Below are positions 1 through 12,140 of a stretch of DNA of 64,000 nt, piece after piece (the stretch's first letter is position 1; the number at the start of each line of letters is the position of its first letter). This stretch comes from Cheiracanthium punctorium (Eukaryota; Arthropoda; Arachnida; Araneae; Cheiracanthiidae), in NCBI GenBank assembly GCA_038373885.1, contig JAWZYV010012263.1, positions 682,001-746,000 of the forward strand, given 5' to 3'. The notes beneath the pieces were generated by a model that saw nothing but the letters and a program-made list of their open reading frames with translations, did no database searches and was not told where the DNA came from. Made by a program: the position numbers and the translations under genes.

Positions 1-1144
1 GTATACCTAAAAATCAATAATTTAGAAGTGTCTTATACATGTAAGGGGAAGAAAGCCTCACGTAAATTGACAATTTTGTCACTTGGGTAAGAAAAGTAAT
101 TATGGGAGCAAGTTTTTCATTTCACTTTTCCGGTAATAGTACTACAGCAAATTTTCTAGAATCAGATGTGAAATATATGATCAAATATCGGATATATAAG
201 GATGATCATCATTTGATAGTAATTTCCTTTGAAAAATCCAAACGAAATTTATGCCAGCTTAGGAAAACGAAGGAACTTTTTTTTTCGCTATTATATTCTC
301 ACATTCTCGAGTGCACAACGATAAAATATGGCAAATTATTCGCTATACTCTCAACGCAATAATCAGAAAAACATTAAAGGCAGTATAATGTTCTATAGAA
401 ATACACAACAACAAAATTTTATCAAGATATCTTGACAAGTAAAAAATAAGAGGAAACTTTTCAAATTTATTTCATGATCTTTAACAAGAAACGTCAAGCT
501 ATTATCTGAAATGATTAAGATCATATGAAGAATAGAACGCAAGAACTGGTCTCATAAAAATAAAAGCATTTAAAGACTCACACTTTTGTAACAAATGAAA
601 ATAAATCACTTCGGGAATCCCCAGCCCGTTGATAACTCGGATAAGATTGATGTTAGTACTCGAATGAAATACTGCATTTAACATGCTACAGATTCCATTG
701 TGCGAGAGGTTTTTTAAATCATGTAGACTTATTAAGTCAAAACGAAAAAAAAATATTATTTTACTATAAATTAGAAATTCCCAGATATTTTGTTAATTTT
801 TGAGGCTTCAATTTAATAGCATTACTCAAATCGTTTGTTATTATCATAAGCATAGGTACATAGAAATATATTAAATTTATCAATGTCTAGTGTTTCTCTT
901 CAAAGTTAAATGCACAACCTTACATAGAACATGAGAGTCGCTAATTAAATATTATTTTAATTCGATAAAACTTTTACATAAAAATTGTATTTAAATGTCC
1001 AAAGATAAACATTACAGTAATTAAATGGTTATTATAAAGTAGAGCAATTTGATTGCAGTTTAAAATTATTATTTGATACAGTTTTTTTATGCCATAAGAA
1101 AATCAGCTAGTAACTTCGTAGTCATTTATAGATTTCGCACAAGG
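1..1144. other. No gene seen
   Basis: AT-rich sequence with short chance frames only (longest 86 codons). No element termini recognised. Confidence 0.6.
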
Positions 1145-1152
1145 ATGTGAGT

Positions 1153-2048
1153 TAGAGATGAGTTCGGGCTCATTTTTTGAAGCCCGAGCCCGCCCGAGCC
1201 CGAGGACTTTTAATCCGAGCCCGCCCGAGCCCGAGCAATATTATTTAAGTCGGAGCCCGAGCCCGCCCGAGCCCGAAAATTCAGCTAGATAAATAAAATT
1301 CAGTTACTTCATTGATACAATACGATAAATTTTGCCGTTTGTGCAAATTAAAGACAAATATAGTTTCAAACTCTTAATGCACTAATTCTTTATATCCATG
1401 TTTATCAAATAATAACAGTAATGTTACTATTTTTATTAAAAATTCCGTTGAGTACTCACATCAGTGTTAAACATTCGTATGTACTTAGAATGTTAGATAC
1501 TGAAAAATACAAGTTATAAATCTCGTAGAGTGACATTAAAAAATGTTATATTTAAAACACGTCCAGAAAAGAGGTTTTGCATAATAAATTCAAGAAATTT
1601 GCATATTTGCATAAAATTGCATAAGAATATATTATTGCATAAGAATTTAGTTGATAGGAACAAAATTACTGTTAAAAAATATTTTAAGATACGGTGTGAA
1701 TATATACATTTAACTAAGATAGACCAGTAAATAAAAAGGCCAAAATATTGAATTAACAGCACATGCGCAAATGAAATAGCACAACACACCATTTAGTAAA
1801 TTATGTGAAAAAGCTAGCTTTTTACCCATCCATTATTTTCTTGCAAGTCCTAGCATCACATCAGTACGTTTATTTTTCTGATGAATCGCTTTTTAAAATC
1901 CGTTTCAAGGAGTATTCTCAATAAAGGAGACATTTTTCACGAGCCCGAGCCCGCCCGAGCCCGAACTTAGTCGTGAATTACAGAGCCCGAGCCCGGTTCG
2001 GGCCCGGGCTCGGGCTTTCGGGCTCGGGCTGAGCCCGTCTCATCTCTA
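1153..2048. mobile_element. Non-autonomous hAT-like element with GAGCCCG subterminal repeats, copy 1
   Basis: The element begins TAGAGATGAG and ends CTCATCTCTA, a perfect 10 bp inverted repeat. It is flanked by an exact 8 bp duplication, ATGTGAGT (1145-1152 and 2049-2056). An 8 bp duplication and a YARNG terminus are typical of the hAT superfamily. Both subterminal zones are dense arrays of GAGCCCG and its complement, while the core is AT-rich. No transposase frame is present, so the element is non-autonomous. Copy 2 at 5053-5561 is the same family in inverse orientation. Confidence 0.88.
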
Positions 2049-2353
2049 ATGTGAGTACAGATAATTTTCCACCCCGAGGTCTTTCATGGAGAAACTGCTC
2101 CACATTTACAAATCAAATAGCTGATAACCTAAAGAACTCCTAAAAAGCAGCTCGATAAACTGTGTGAGTGTCTATACACTTCTTAATGATAGTAATCAAT
2201 AGACGGATATTGAACATAGTCCTAATTAAGGCGCTTAAAGTTTTCTTTTCTTTCTTTTTTTTTCTTTTGTGTTGTTTGTTTTTGCTTTTAGTGATAAGAA
2301 ATAACGCTTGACGTACATTGAACCTATACTGATGGTATGACGATTGTGCGAAG

Positions 2354-2522
2354 CAGTGGCGTAGCCAAGGGGGGAATAGGGGGTCACAATCCCCCATGAG
2401 GGATTTTTTGCTTATAAAATGTATATCCTTAACTCTCTTATCATACACACGTATGCATATATGTGAGTTGCAGTAGTCGTAACCCCCCCCCTTCCTACCA
2501 AAAATTTCTGGTTACGCCACAG
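2354..2522. mobile_element. Short hAT-type miniature element, CAGTGGCGTAGCCA family
   Basis: It begins CAGTGGCGTAGCCA and ends TGGTTACGCCACAG. The flanks GTGCGAAG (2346-2353) and GTGCAAAG (2523-2530) are an 8 bp target duplication with one difference. The interior contains G- and C-runs and no coding frame. The interior closely matches the 168 bp element at 60562-60729, including the CTTATCATACAC block. Confidence 0.82.
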
Positions 2523-2530
2523 GTGCAAAG

Positions 2531-3684
2531 TGTAATTAGTTCAGGAGTTAAGGGCTTTACATTTTACTGCTCTAAAACAGCTTAATAACTGCTAATTCAC
2601 CCTCAAACTAATGTAAGCATCATTTTGTCTAGAAAGAGTTTACTTACTAAATACTATGGATTTAAGAATCCTCACTGAATGATTTGGAATTTTATGGTAG
2701 AGATTGGGATAAACATTCGAAACATAATTTTTCTGTTTATATAGCTATAATTTTTTGCTTTTATTTAAAAAGAAAGTTTGCCATGTAAACAATTTTATCT
2801 TATTTTTAGGTATGTATCTTTCATCGTTTTATGGTTTATGATTTCAGTACTCTCGGTCTTCTCAGATTTTCATTTTTTTTCAATGACCAAGTGAATCTCT
2901 GTTCTTTAAAGTTAGCTTCTCTTACTAAACATGATAAGCTAATTACTATATACAGCTATCAAAGAAGAAAAATATAAGAAAGACATACTCTGCATGTATG
3001 AAGTTCAGTTTCTCGAAACATAAAAATAAGTTTGTTCTTAAACAGATTTCAGAATCACCATCATTTCTCTCCTAAGTGAACACAACCAGAGCAAATTTCA
3101 ATTGCAGCGAAATTAATAATCTTCCTCACTGAATAAGTCAAGTATAGATAAAACTTAAATATCTACGGGAAAACGTTCATTTATTCGGCTCGCAAAATTA
3201 GTATTGCACAAATTTTAAGTTTCGAATTTCCTTATCAAATAGCCTTCTAATGTTTCAAGGGCTGGTTAAACTTGACTCCAAATGCCAAGTTTTGAAACAA
3301 TTTTTTTTTTCCCGGACGCAGATTTATTTCCCCCTTAAGGACCCACAACCCACAACATATTTAACAAATGGCCCGTAGCGTCTATTGTTCTGCGATCAAT
3401 CCCCAGAGGCCTACGCAACGAAGCAAGTAATATGGTAAAGCATTTGACGGCACACGCGCACAAAACTACACGTATAGCCAATCCATATGCATATATAAGA
3501 TAAGAAAAATCAGCCTAAAAAGGTAGGTAACGTTTGGTGCTGCAGAGTTCTGTAACTTAATGATGTATTGTATGTGAAGCGGAAGATCATTCATCAAAGA
3601 AGTGTTCCACGAAGTAGGACTATTGGAAACGCGTTTCCCATGGAAAAATGAAAAAGAACGACGAAAAAGGAAAAATGAATAAAT
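2531..3684. other. No gene seen
   Basis: AT-rich and featureless apart from a moderately GC-rich patch at 3310-3420, where CCCGGACGCAG and CCCACAACCCACAAC occur. Origin unknown. Confidence 0.55.
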
Positions 3685-4086
3685 GCGGACACAGCAGCTT
3701 ACAATGAGTCTTAAAATGTAAGTTTGGTTTGGTTTGGTTTGGTTTAAATTGCACATGCTGTTTTAGATGTATGAAACTGTATTTTGACATGTTAACGTCA
3801 TATAAATGGCATTCAAAATCGGATTTAAAAACTGTATAGCAAAAGGAAATGTTTCCTGTAAAAAATCTTAGTCGTTTTTCTGATGACCCTGTCTGAATAT
3901 GGAAATGATATAGATAAAGAAAATACTAAAAGTTTCATTGTGGTTTTAGACAAAATGAATCAGTATTTAATTCATTAAAATTAAGATTTAGATTTGTACA
4001 ACATTATGTAGCAATACTGTATTAGAAAATAATGCATACAAAATTGCACTTTAAAGAACCAACTTTTCACTTCGACAGAAACTGAT
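3685..4086. repeat. Tandem duplication unit 1 (402 bp)
   Basis: This block is repeated almost exactly at 4133-4524. The copies differ by scattered single bases and by a 10 bp change in the number of GGTTT pentamers (3721-3744 here). It runs from GCGGACACAGCAGC to CGACAGAAACTGAT. No gene or known element termini were recognised inside it. Confidence 0.92.
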
Positions 4087-4132
4087 GACCAAGGATGACC
4101 AAGGGGATAAGACACTGAACATGGTTCAGTTA
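4087..4132 (+). repeat. SINE family A head fragment between duplicated blocks
   Basis: The segment contains CCAAGGGGATAAGACACTG followed by AACATGGT, matching the tRNA-like head of the SINE at 4979. It has no SINE body. It sits exactly at the junction of the two 0.4 kb units. Confidence 0.6.
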
Positions 4133-4524
4133 GCGGACACAGCAGCTTACAATGAGTCTTAAAATGTAAGTTTGGTTTGGTTTAAATTGCACATGCTATT
4201 TTAGATGTATGAAACTGTATTTTGACATGTTAACGTCATATAAATGGCATTCAAAATCGGATTTAAAAACTGTATAGCAAAAGGAAATGTTTCCTGTAAA
4301 AAATCATAGTCGTTTTTCTGATGACCCTGTCTGAATACGGAAATGATATAGATAAAGAAAATTCTAAAATTTTCATTGTGGTTTTAGACAAAATGAATCA
4401 GTATTTAATTCATTAAAATCAAGATTTAGATTTGTACAACATTATGTAGCAATACTGTATTAGAAAATAATGCATACAAAATTGCACTTTAAAGAACCAA
4501 CTTTTCACTTCGACAGAAACTGAT
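4133..4524. repeat. Tandem duplication unit 2 (392 bp)
   Basis: Second copy of the 3685-4086 block, with only a handful of substitutions and two fewer GGTTT pentamers. The two units are separated by 46 bp that resemble the head of SINE family A. Confidence 0.92.
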
Positions 4525-4978
4525 ACTTGAAAGACTGATTACAGAAAGAAAGGTCGCGAGAAGAAAAATAAGTCAGTCTCGTCTCGCAAAACAGCTGCAA
4601 GGCTTTGTCTCGACTAGCAAAATCCCTGTATCAATAATGTAGCTATGTTTTAACAAATAACAACAGTAAGACAAGAATAAATAACAGTATAGAACATTTA
4701 TTGCAAAGGATACTTCGTAAAAGTCAAAGAAACATACGAGTGAAACTCATAGATGTCACTACAAACTTATAAAATAACGTCATTAACGCATTAACCGTAT
4801 CTAAAAGCGATTATTTATACTTCTATGAGAATGTATTTTTGTAAGATGTCCATACAGATCGTTGCAAAAATGGCTGCTGAAAGATTTTCTTCTGCAGTGA
4901 AAAGCTAACGGTGTCCGCCGGTTGTAAATGCTTGAAAGTTCAGAAAGTCAACTCCAACTTTGCTTTTGCTAATACCGG

Positions 4979-5730
4979 AGGATGGCAAAGTGGATAAGAC
5001 ACTGAACATGGTAGATGGTTGAAGTGCGCAGGTCCAGGGTTCTGGTCTCTAATAGAGATGAGACGGGCTCAGCCAGAGCCCGGTTCGGGCTCGGGCTCTG
5101 TAATTCACAATTGTGTTCGGGCTCGGGCTCGTGAAAAATTTCTGCTTTATTGAACATACTTCTTGTAATAGATTTTAAAAAGTGATTCATGGGGAAAATA
5201 AAAGTACTTTAATAAATAAATAAATAAATAAACAAATAAAAATAGCGGCACGGGCGCCTAGAAGGTGCGTGAAGCTCTTTGGGTATTTTATAACGGCGGT
5301 TTATATTCCTTAGTAATGAGATCCGACATTTTTTCATAAAGGATGGATAATAAAGAATTAGAAAGTGCATTGGGAGTTTGCAACTACATTTTTCTTTAAT
5401 TTGCACAAACGGCAAAATTTATTGTATTCTATCAATGAAGTATTTGAATTTTTTTTTTTTTTTATCTTTAGCTGAAATTTCGGGCTCGGGCGGGCTCGGA
5501 TGAAAAGTCCTCGGGCTCGGGCGGGCTCGGGCTTCAAAAAATGAGCCCGAACTCATCTCTAGTCTCTAACTCGACTTTCGATCTAACGGTCTGGTGTCTT
5601 GGGCGGTTTTCTCCAGATGTAACTTGAATGTGCATTAAAACACCTAAAAAAGTCTTCCGTCTGAGGCACCCTTCCTCTACGGCGTTACTCCTCGCGTAGG
5701 CTTGTCTTCATAAACAATACAATACAACAC
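4979..5730 (+). mobile_element. tRNA-derived SINE (family A), split by a hAT insertion
   Basis: The left half (4979-5052) holds a box A-like GGCAAAGTGGATAAGAC and a box B-like GGGTTCTGG. The right half (5562-5730) holds the body with GGTTTTCTCCAGATGTAAC, AAAAAGTCTTCCG and a short CAATAC-type tail. Related copies lie near 16396, 36682, 57391 (minus) and 59338. SINEs of this build are transcribed by RNA polymerase III and mobilised by a partner LINE. The 509 bp hAT element occupies the middle. Confidence 0.75.
5053..5561. mobile_element. Non-autonomous hAT-like element with GAGCCCG repeats, copy 2, inverted
   Basis: It shares the TAGAGATGAG / CTCATCTCTA termini and is flanked by an exact 8 bp duplication, GTCTCTAA (5045-5052 and 5562-5569). 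Its left end matches the right end of copy 1, so it lies in the opposite orientation. The middle is internally deleted relative to copy 1 (509 against 896 bp) and carries AAAT and poly-T stretches. It is inserted in a tRNA-derived SINE whose two halves flank it, so it is younger than that SINE. Confidence 0.88.
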
Positions 5731-5810
5731 CACAGTAGTAGACTTTTGTGGTCCATTCGTTATAAGTAAATAAAAAAAGATGGTGTATGTGGCAATTTTT
5801 GTTTGCTTAC

Positions 5811-5876
5811 CCATAATAGGCATCCATCCATACCTTGGTCATAATAGACATCCAGAACTCATAATAGGCATCCAGA
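5811..5876. repeat. Three short direct repeats, CATAATAGGCATCCA type
   Basis: CATAATAGGCATCCA, CATAATAGACATCCA and CATAATAGGCATCCA occur within about 65 bp, spaced roughly 30 and 22 bp apart. They look like a small degenerate minisatellite. No function is apparent. Confidence 0.7.
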
Positions 5877-5879
5877 GTC

Positions 5880-7671
5880 GATTTAACATCACTAGCGCTC
5901 ATTAGATGCTAAAAGACATTTTTCTACCCCAGAGGGATAGATTCATCATAGGACCTTTGGTAAGACATTTATAAGAATTCATTAAGAATTAAAAATACTC
6001 TCATCCCTTCTTAAATACCTGGATAAATATTCATCCAGATATCTGTTTACAGAAAACATCTCCTGGAATTGTATTCCTCCTAGAGCCCTTATTTCGAAGG
6101 GCTCTGGAAAGCAAGAGTTAAATCTTTAAAGCAGCATCTGAAAAGAATAAAGTGTGGTGCTGAATTATTTTACGAAGAATTCTTAACTGTTGTATCCCAA
6201 ATTGAAGGGATATTAATTTCGGGGCCACTTTCTCTTTTATCATCCGGCGTTCTTGATTTTGAACCATTAACTCAGGGACATTTTTTGTTAGGTCGGCCCA
6301 TAAATTCGATCTCTAAGCTACACTTGACGAATAAATCGGACAATAAATTATACCGTTCGCAGAGATTATGAAGATGGTTGAACAAACTTGGAAACGTGGG
6401 TCTGTCGACTATTTAAATCATTTGAATGAGAGGAAAAAATGGCGTTTTGCTAAATATAGGAGAAAATGCTATGATCGTTATTAAAGATGAAAACTACCTA
6501 CCGTTTAAGTGAAGCTTAGTTTGCATAATTTAAGTCGTTCCCGGTAAGACTGGCAAAATTAGAGTGGTAATTGCGAGAACTGGAGATGATTATGTGAAAC
6601 GCTGAGTTTCCAAAAATTTCCCTCCTATCCATGGACATATTAAATTTATTTTGAGAGTTATTAATTTAATTTAATTATGTTTATAGATATTTAATTGTAC
6701 GTATTTTACTCGTATTTTTCATATCATTCTGCATTGTGCACACGCATTTTATTTAATCACTTTCGTAGAAAAGAGAGAGAAAGATCATGCTGTTTATTTT
6801 TTTTAATGTGTCAGGAATGCGAAAATAGAAAATACATATAATTTGTAATTTTGTCTTGCATATCACATAGATATGCAGCATAGGGCAGCACTGTTAATGT
6901 GATTCGTCCAATATTATTCAGGAAAATTCAGGAAATGTTAGGATACGGAATAAGTATTGCTCACTGGAACTATAATGTGCTTTTGATTCTACCAACGGCT
7001 GCACTGAAAACTCCAAAACTGTATGTTAACACTCAGAGCGTCAGATTTCAGCTTCTACTATATATACATTAGCCGCAAAAATACCGTATTTTCCTTGTTT
7101 GTCTGATAATGAGTTTATTTTACCACAATGTCAATGAAAATTCACTCAATTTATTTTATTTAATCTATTTATTCGGGAAATAAAGTTTGAGATGCTTTAG
7201 TGTTTTTTTTTAACCTAATGAATATAACGTCAGTGAGAGCATAAGAAATTTAACTGTTAGAACTGAGACAGAAAAATAGATGAAAAAGCCTTCTTGTTGT
7301 GTATTTTAATACGTTATAAACAAAGATTTTATTTCCCAGATGTTTGCGGATCCAGCTGTGCAATGACACTGATAAAGTACTAATTTAATTAAACGTGAAG
7401 ATGAAACACGTCTTCACAAGAATCCCTAGATAAATCTAAACTTAGTTTTGAACATTGATAAATAGTTTTCTTTGAGTTAGTAGATTGTTGAAGAAGCCTT
7501 CCATTCAATTTAGCGTGAAAAGAAAGAATATTAACGTACTCACGAGTCAGATGATGAAAATATATGAAAAACAGCTCAAGTTTAGTGATGAGTGTTTTTA
7601 GTTTTGCAGAGTACATTTAGCTATCTGTAAACATAAATTAGAATTAATCTGTTTAATTTTCATCTGTATTA

Positions 7672-7732
<61 letters not shown>

Positions 7733-8206
7733 GGCTTAAAGTCCGATATTAATTAGCTCTCGGGAGTATAAAAGTTAGATTTAGGTACTATGAAAAACAG
7801 ATTCTTCTCCAAATTTTGCATTTACGATTGTATTTCTTTTTCTTATATCTATTTACACTGCTAGACTTTATTTAATCTTACTTATACATTAGTGCTAAAT
7901 TTTCGGAAAATGTCCGTTATTTTTTAAACAAAATTTAAAGCATTTACCTCTGTCGATATTTCCCATCAAATAATCTACAATAAACAAATAATAATAGTTC
8001 TTTACAATGATTTTTATAAGTGTACGGTTGCGTCGACATATCGTGATGATGTTATAAACAACTTGCGACAGTAAATTTCAATGTGAGCACCGAGGTATCA
8101 CTTTTCTACCATTATTTCAAGTTGAGAATCACGACCTGAAGAATGAGGTTATAAAAGCAGATTCTTTTAATAGGAATATAAGAATTATAAAAGGGACACG
8201 GAAATG
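5880..8206. other. No gene seen; one small hairpin
   Basis: Short chance frames only. A 9 bp perfect hairpin, AGAGCCCTT...AAGGGCTCT, lies at about 6083-6106. Confidence 0.55.
7670..7730. repeat. (TA)n microsatellite
   Basis: An almost pure TA dinucleotide run interrupted once by a C. Confidence 0.95.
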
Positions 8207-8208
8207 TA

Positions 8209-8611
8209 TCAGGTTGTAACGAAAGTTTTCCGCCATATCTGCCTGAAAAACTAACTTCTAACTCCTTAGATAACTGATTTTGAACTTTCGGTACCAAACC
8301 TGCACAGTGTCACATGATACAACAAGAGTACTTAAAGCTGTACTCATAATTTGTTGATATTCTGTAGCTGACTTTTTGCAACACAAATGGAAGTAAACGA
8401 TGGTTCTAATCCTCTAGAGTGATAGTTCCATTTGGAACACCTTATACTTAATGATAACTATATTTTTTACAGATTTCACAAAACAGTGTTATAAAGTAAG
8501 CCTCTTTCTTTCAAATGCCAAAAATCGTTTGACAAAATAGGAGCAAATACGACAACGCGAACTGTGTGCTGACGATGTTTGCGGTGGCGGGAAACTTTCG
8601 TTACAACCTAA
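8209..8611 (+). mobile_element. 403 bp TA-flanked miniature inverted-repeat element, copy 1
   Basis: The element begins TCAGGTTGTAACGAAAG and ends CTTTCGTTACAACCTAA, with the inverted repeat continuing through the CCGCCA/TGGCGG block. TA dinucleotides flank both ends (8207-8208 and 8612-8613), as for Tc1/mariner insertions. Near-identical copies lie at 34964-35367 (same orientation) and 62779-63180 (inverted). No long frame spans it; it is probably a deletion derivative mobilised in trans. Confidence 0.88.
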
Positions 8612-8613
8612 TA

Positions 8614-11023
8614 CATAAAATACATTCTTGGAAGTCGAATAACTCAATGAATTATTCAGAATCTCAATCATTTACACACGCACTGTACTTTGTGAATGAC
8701 TTTAAAGGTTTTGCTCATTGGACTCTTTTGTACACAATATCATCCGTAGTGTTATTTATTTATTTAATAAATATACGAATCTTTATCAAAATTTCTGGCA
8801 TCAAAAATAACTATCATGTCATTGCTAACGCTTTTCTAATTTCAAGTATAGTGCCAAACTTAGCGTCTAAAAATGTACCGCACTGATCAAATAATTTAAA
8901 ATATCCGGCATACTCATCTACAAATGTGACAAAACTATTAATTTAGTTATGAAAGCGTTGGAAGTTGAAAAGAACTTATAATTTTTATCGTGTTTTATAA
9001 AACATATAATTTTTATTACTCCATCACTCCGTAATGAAGATTACGTGTCTCAAAGTGATAATCTTTGCTAGTTCCTCCCCCAAATTCGCTTTTTTTTTAA
9101 ATTTCGATTTTTCTGCTATTCTTTTAATTTCTACTTCTCAATCAAGCGCTATAGCAGCCAGGAAAACGCAAGTCTAAAAATCTTTTCAACAATGTTGTAA
9201 AGAGTTAAAAATAATTCGACATCTGCGGATTTGTAAATATTCTAGCTGCGTGTGAAAGGAGTGTATATCAGATACAAACTCTTTCTGCGTTTTCAACAGA
9301 CTTGTTTATCACGGACATAAACTTCCTGGTTTATTTATATGGCAGTATCTATAGAGAAAACCGAGCCGCTGTCAACAGTTTTATTATTTTTTAAATTACC
9401 GATATGCCTGGTTTTGCAGACGAGTAAATTCCGTTTTACGCCATTTTAAAGTTATCAATGAACAGATCGATTTCTTGCTACAGTGTCTGAAAGAGATAAA
9501 AATTTTAATTGGTGTTGGTGATCCCAGATGATAGCTGTCACTCACTACATTATACCCTATCAATATTTCACGTTTCATCTATGAGATCTCGCGTGTATCA
9601 GGTGGAATTTAAAGTGTTATCACTAGTGAAAGGTTTAGAGTCCAATTGCTTTCCGACATAAACAGATTTGGAAGTTTTCCGATAGGATTGGATGTTCTAG
9701 TTTGCACACATGCTTAAATTGAGATATATAAAGAGCTTGTCATCAAGCTTGTACTTTAGAAAAGTCATGCAAATTATAATACTTGTAGAACATTTCCAAC
9801 ATAAATTCCAGGCCTGAAATTTACGCAGATATACAGGTTGTCTCAAAAACACTGACCCTTGCGTTTATTGCTTAAATTTTGGTCATAGATATGAACCGGA
9901 AAATGTTGATGGATTTACAGAATATTTAAGCGTTATTTTATGTGGTTCGAACAAGCAGTTTAGCTACAATCTGAGGCTTGAAAGTAACTTTTAATCGCAA
10001 GTGGCATTTCCTGACGTAAATATGAACATTTTAACTTAATTAAAAGTAGGGGCAATTGTGGTATTTTTATTCAAAATCTCGAAAGTTTTGGCGATACTTT
10101 TTACAGAATATATTTGATTTGAAAAAAAAAATGCATCTGTAATGTCCATGTGTATTGGCCACTTTTACCGGGCATTACATTTTGATTTGAAACACAAAAA
10201 AAGTTAAGAAACGAGGCACTCAAACCGACAAAGGAATTTAACACAAATTGACTATTTCGGGTTATTTGGAGTATCCTGTATGATTTTGGAAAATAAAGTG
10301 AGCTTGTGGTAAAGTCTTTTAATGAGCTTTTAATGAGCTTGTGGTAAAGGCTTTCCTTTTCAAAGCAGTTTTACTTTCAAAACTGCATGTTATCTTTGTA
10401 AATACATAGTCATTGCAAAAAGTTAGAAGAAAATTTGCAACTTAAAAAGTAAATTAACGTAATAAGCAAATGTGTAACCTCGACATAATTTAATAAGTTG
10501 TTAAAGATGAAAAATTATTTTTATTATGTAAACTAAATGAAAATTATGTTACCTATGACCTGCCATCTTGGTTTAGTCAATGTATAATATTACATAAACA
10601 GTAAAATAATCGCTAAACGTTTTGCCCCTTAAAATTTCTAAACTCAAAATATGCTTTTCTGAATCTGTCATAAAAAAAGAGTTCTTGCAATTATATTTTT
10701 TTTAAGTGAAAAAGATCTTGAAATTCAAAATATAATGTTAATTAAAATAAAAAAAATAGTTTCTTAACAAGTCTAAATGAATAATTTTTACAGGGGATGT
10801 TACAGGGGATTCAGGGCATGTTGCGAGGCATTTGCACGGTAAATGCACATTTTTTTCAACATACTTTGGATTAAAGCTAGAATATGGAAGCTGCGGATAT
10901 AAACTTTAAGACGAAATCTAAAATTAACAAGATTGTTTTAGGAACAACAGGTGATGCATTTTAATATTATCTATCCAAATTATTGAAAAGCAAATCTGTA
11001 AACAAGTAATAGATGAGTTATAA
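8614..11023. other. No gene seen
   Basis: AT-rich; apart from the weak mariner-like pair already noted, it holds a small duplication GAGCTTGTGGTAAAG at 10300-10345. Confidence 0.5.
9837..10275. mobile_element. Possible eroded mariner-type miniature
   Basis: The left edge reads ATACAGGTTGTCTCAAAA, a common mariner-type terminus. About 440 bp on, GAGTATCCTGTATGA is a loose inverted partner. The match is imperfect and no coding remains, so this is only a suggestion. Confidence 0.3.
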
Positions 11024-11031
11024 GTCATAAA

Positions 11032-11910
11032 TAAAGGTCTGCCGGGTATCCGTATCCATGGATATTCAAAGAAGAAAAAATATCTGTATCCGTACTCTCT
11101 GAGCAAAAAGACATTATCGGATCCGTGAGAGAGAAAAAAATATCCGGATCCGCCTTTTTTTTCAGCAGATATTTTACGGATATTTTAATGACTTTTCAGA
11201 AGAAGTAAAAAAAATTAAAAAATCAAATTATTCTGTTATTAATTTTTTGTAAATAAACATAAGTCTCGTTGTTTAAGGCTTGACAATTATTTATTATTTT
11301 TAAGTGATTCTCATTGTTTAGCATAAAAACCCCTCGTTTAAATTAGTAATATAAAGCTATTTGCATGCATTTACTCTAGGCAGCAGACTTCGTGCGATGA
11401 CACAATCATCTGTAATCGATTACAAGAAATGATATGGATTACGATTACTAACACTTTCCAAAACGATTATGACTAGTGAATGTTAATTTAGTAAAATAAC
11501 AGTAATCTCAATGTTAAAGAAATCAAAGAATGAGTATGAAAAGAATTCGATAATAATGCACTTTTATCATAGCATTTTTGTAAAATTTGTAAAATATTAT
11601 TTTAGAAATCGATTACAGTCGATTGTAATCGGCACGAAGTCTGCTAGGCAGTAAGCTTTTCGAATATTTCTAACACCACTAAAGGGCTCTATCTCTTACT
11701 CTTGCTATAGAAAGTGTCAATTTCCTATAGGAAGCTAAAACCTTTTTTTTTTTTTGGCAGTGCTTAATCCCTTTCTACTTATACCAATGGTATTTACACA
11801 TAATTACTAACGATTTTTGCTTTTCGAGCATCGGTGGATATAAAAACAAGTTATCCGTTTCTAGATCCGTATCCAAGGGTAGAACGCTTTTACGATTCCT
11901 CACACCTCTA
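11032..11910. mobile_element. hAT-like non-autonomous element with ATCCG-type subterminal repeats
   Basis: The left end TAAAGGTCTG and right end CACACCTCTA are inverted with 8 of 10 matches. The flanks GTCATAAA (11024-11031) and GTCATAAG (11911-11918) form an 8 bp duplication with one difference. Subterminal zones repeat GTATCCG and GGATCCG motifs, a design parallel to the GAGCCCG hAT elements at 1153 and 5053. A separate 262 bp miniature is nested inside at 11383-11644. No transposase frame is visible. Confidence 0.65.
11383..11644. mobile_element. 262 bp miniature inverted-repeat element nested in the hAT-like element
   Basis: The ends are a perfect 13 bp inverted repeat, GCAGACTTCGTGC and GCACGAAGTCTGC. 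TAGGCA is duplicated on both sides (11377-11382 and 11645-11650); one more base could belong to the duplication, so it is 6 or 7 bp. The interior repeats the palindromic TGTAATCGATTACA core near both ends. The superfamily is not clear from duplication length alone. Confidence 0.75.
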
Positions 11911-12140
11911 GTCATAAGTCTCGCTGTAGGATAATGTGGAACTTCGGGGTTTCATTTTCGACCAGAAGATATTGGTGAAAGGATAGAGGTAGCAATCGAT
12001 TTGGAGGGTGAGAACCTAGAGAAACAACACATGCAGGTGTACCCCAGTAAACGATTTTCCTCTTTCTTCGGCTCCTCTTTTTAATAATATTCAGGGGACA
12101 GATAGCTCATATGAAACGAGCGGTATCTTAGTTACACCAG

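Noticed and set aside
3860..3930. CTGATGA followed by GGAAA, reminiscent of a hammerhead ribozyme core, in both tandem units
   Set aside because: Stem II would be at most two pairs and no stem III or cleavage-site partner is evident.
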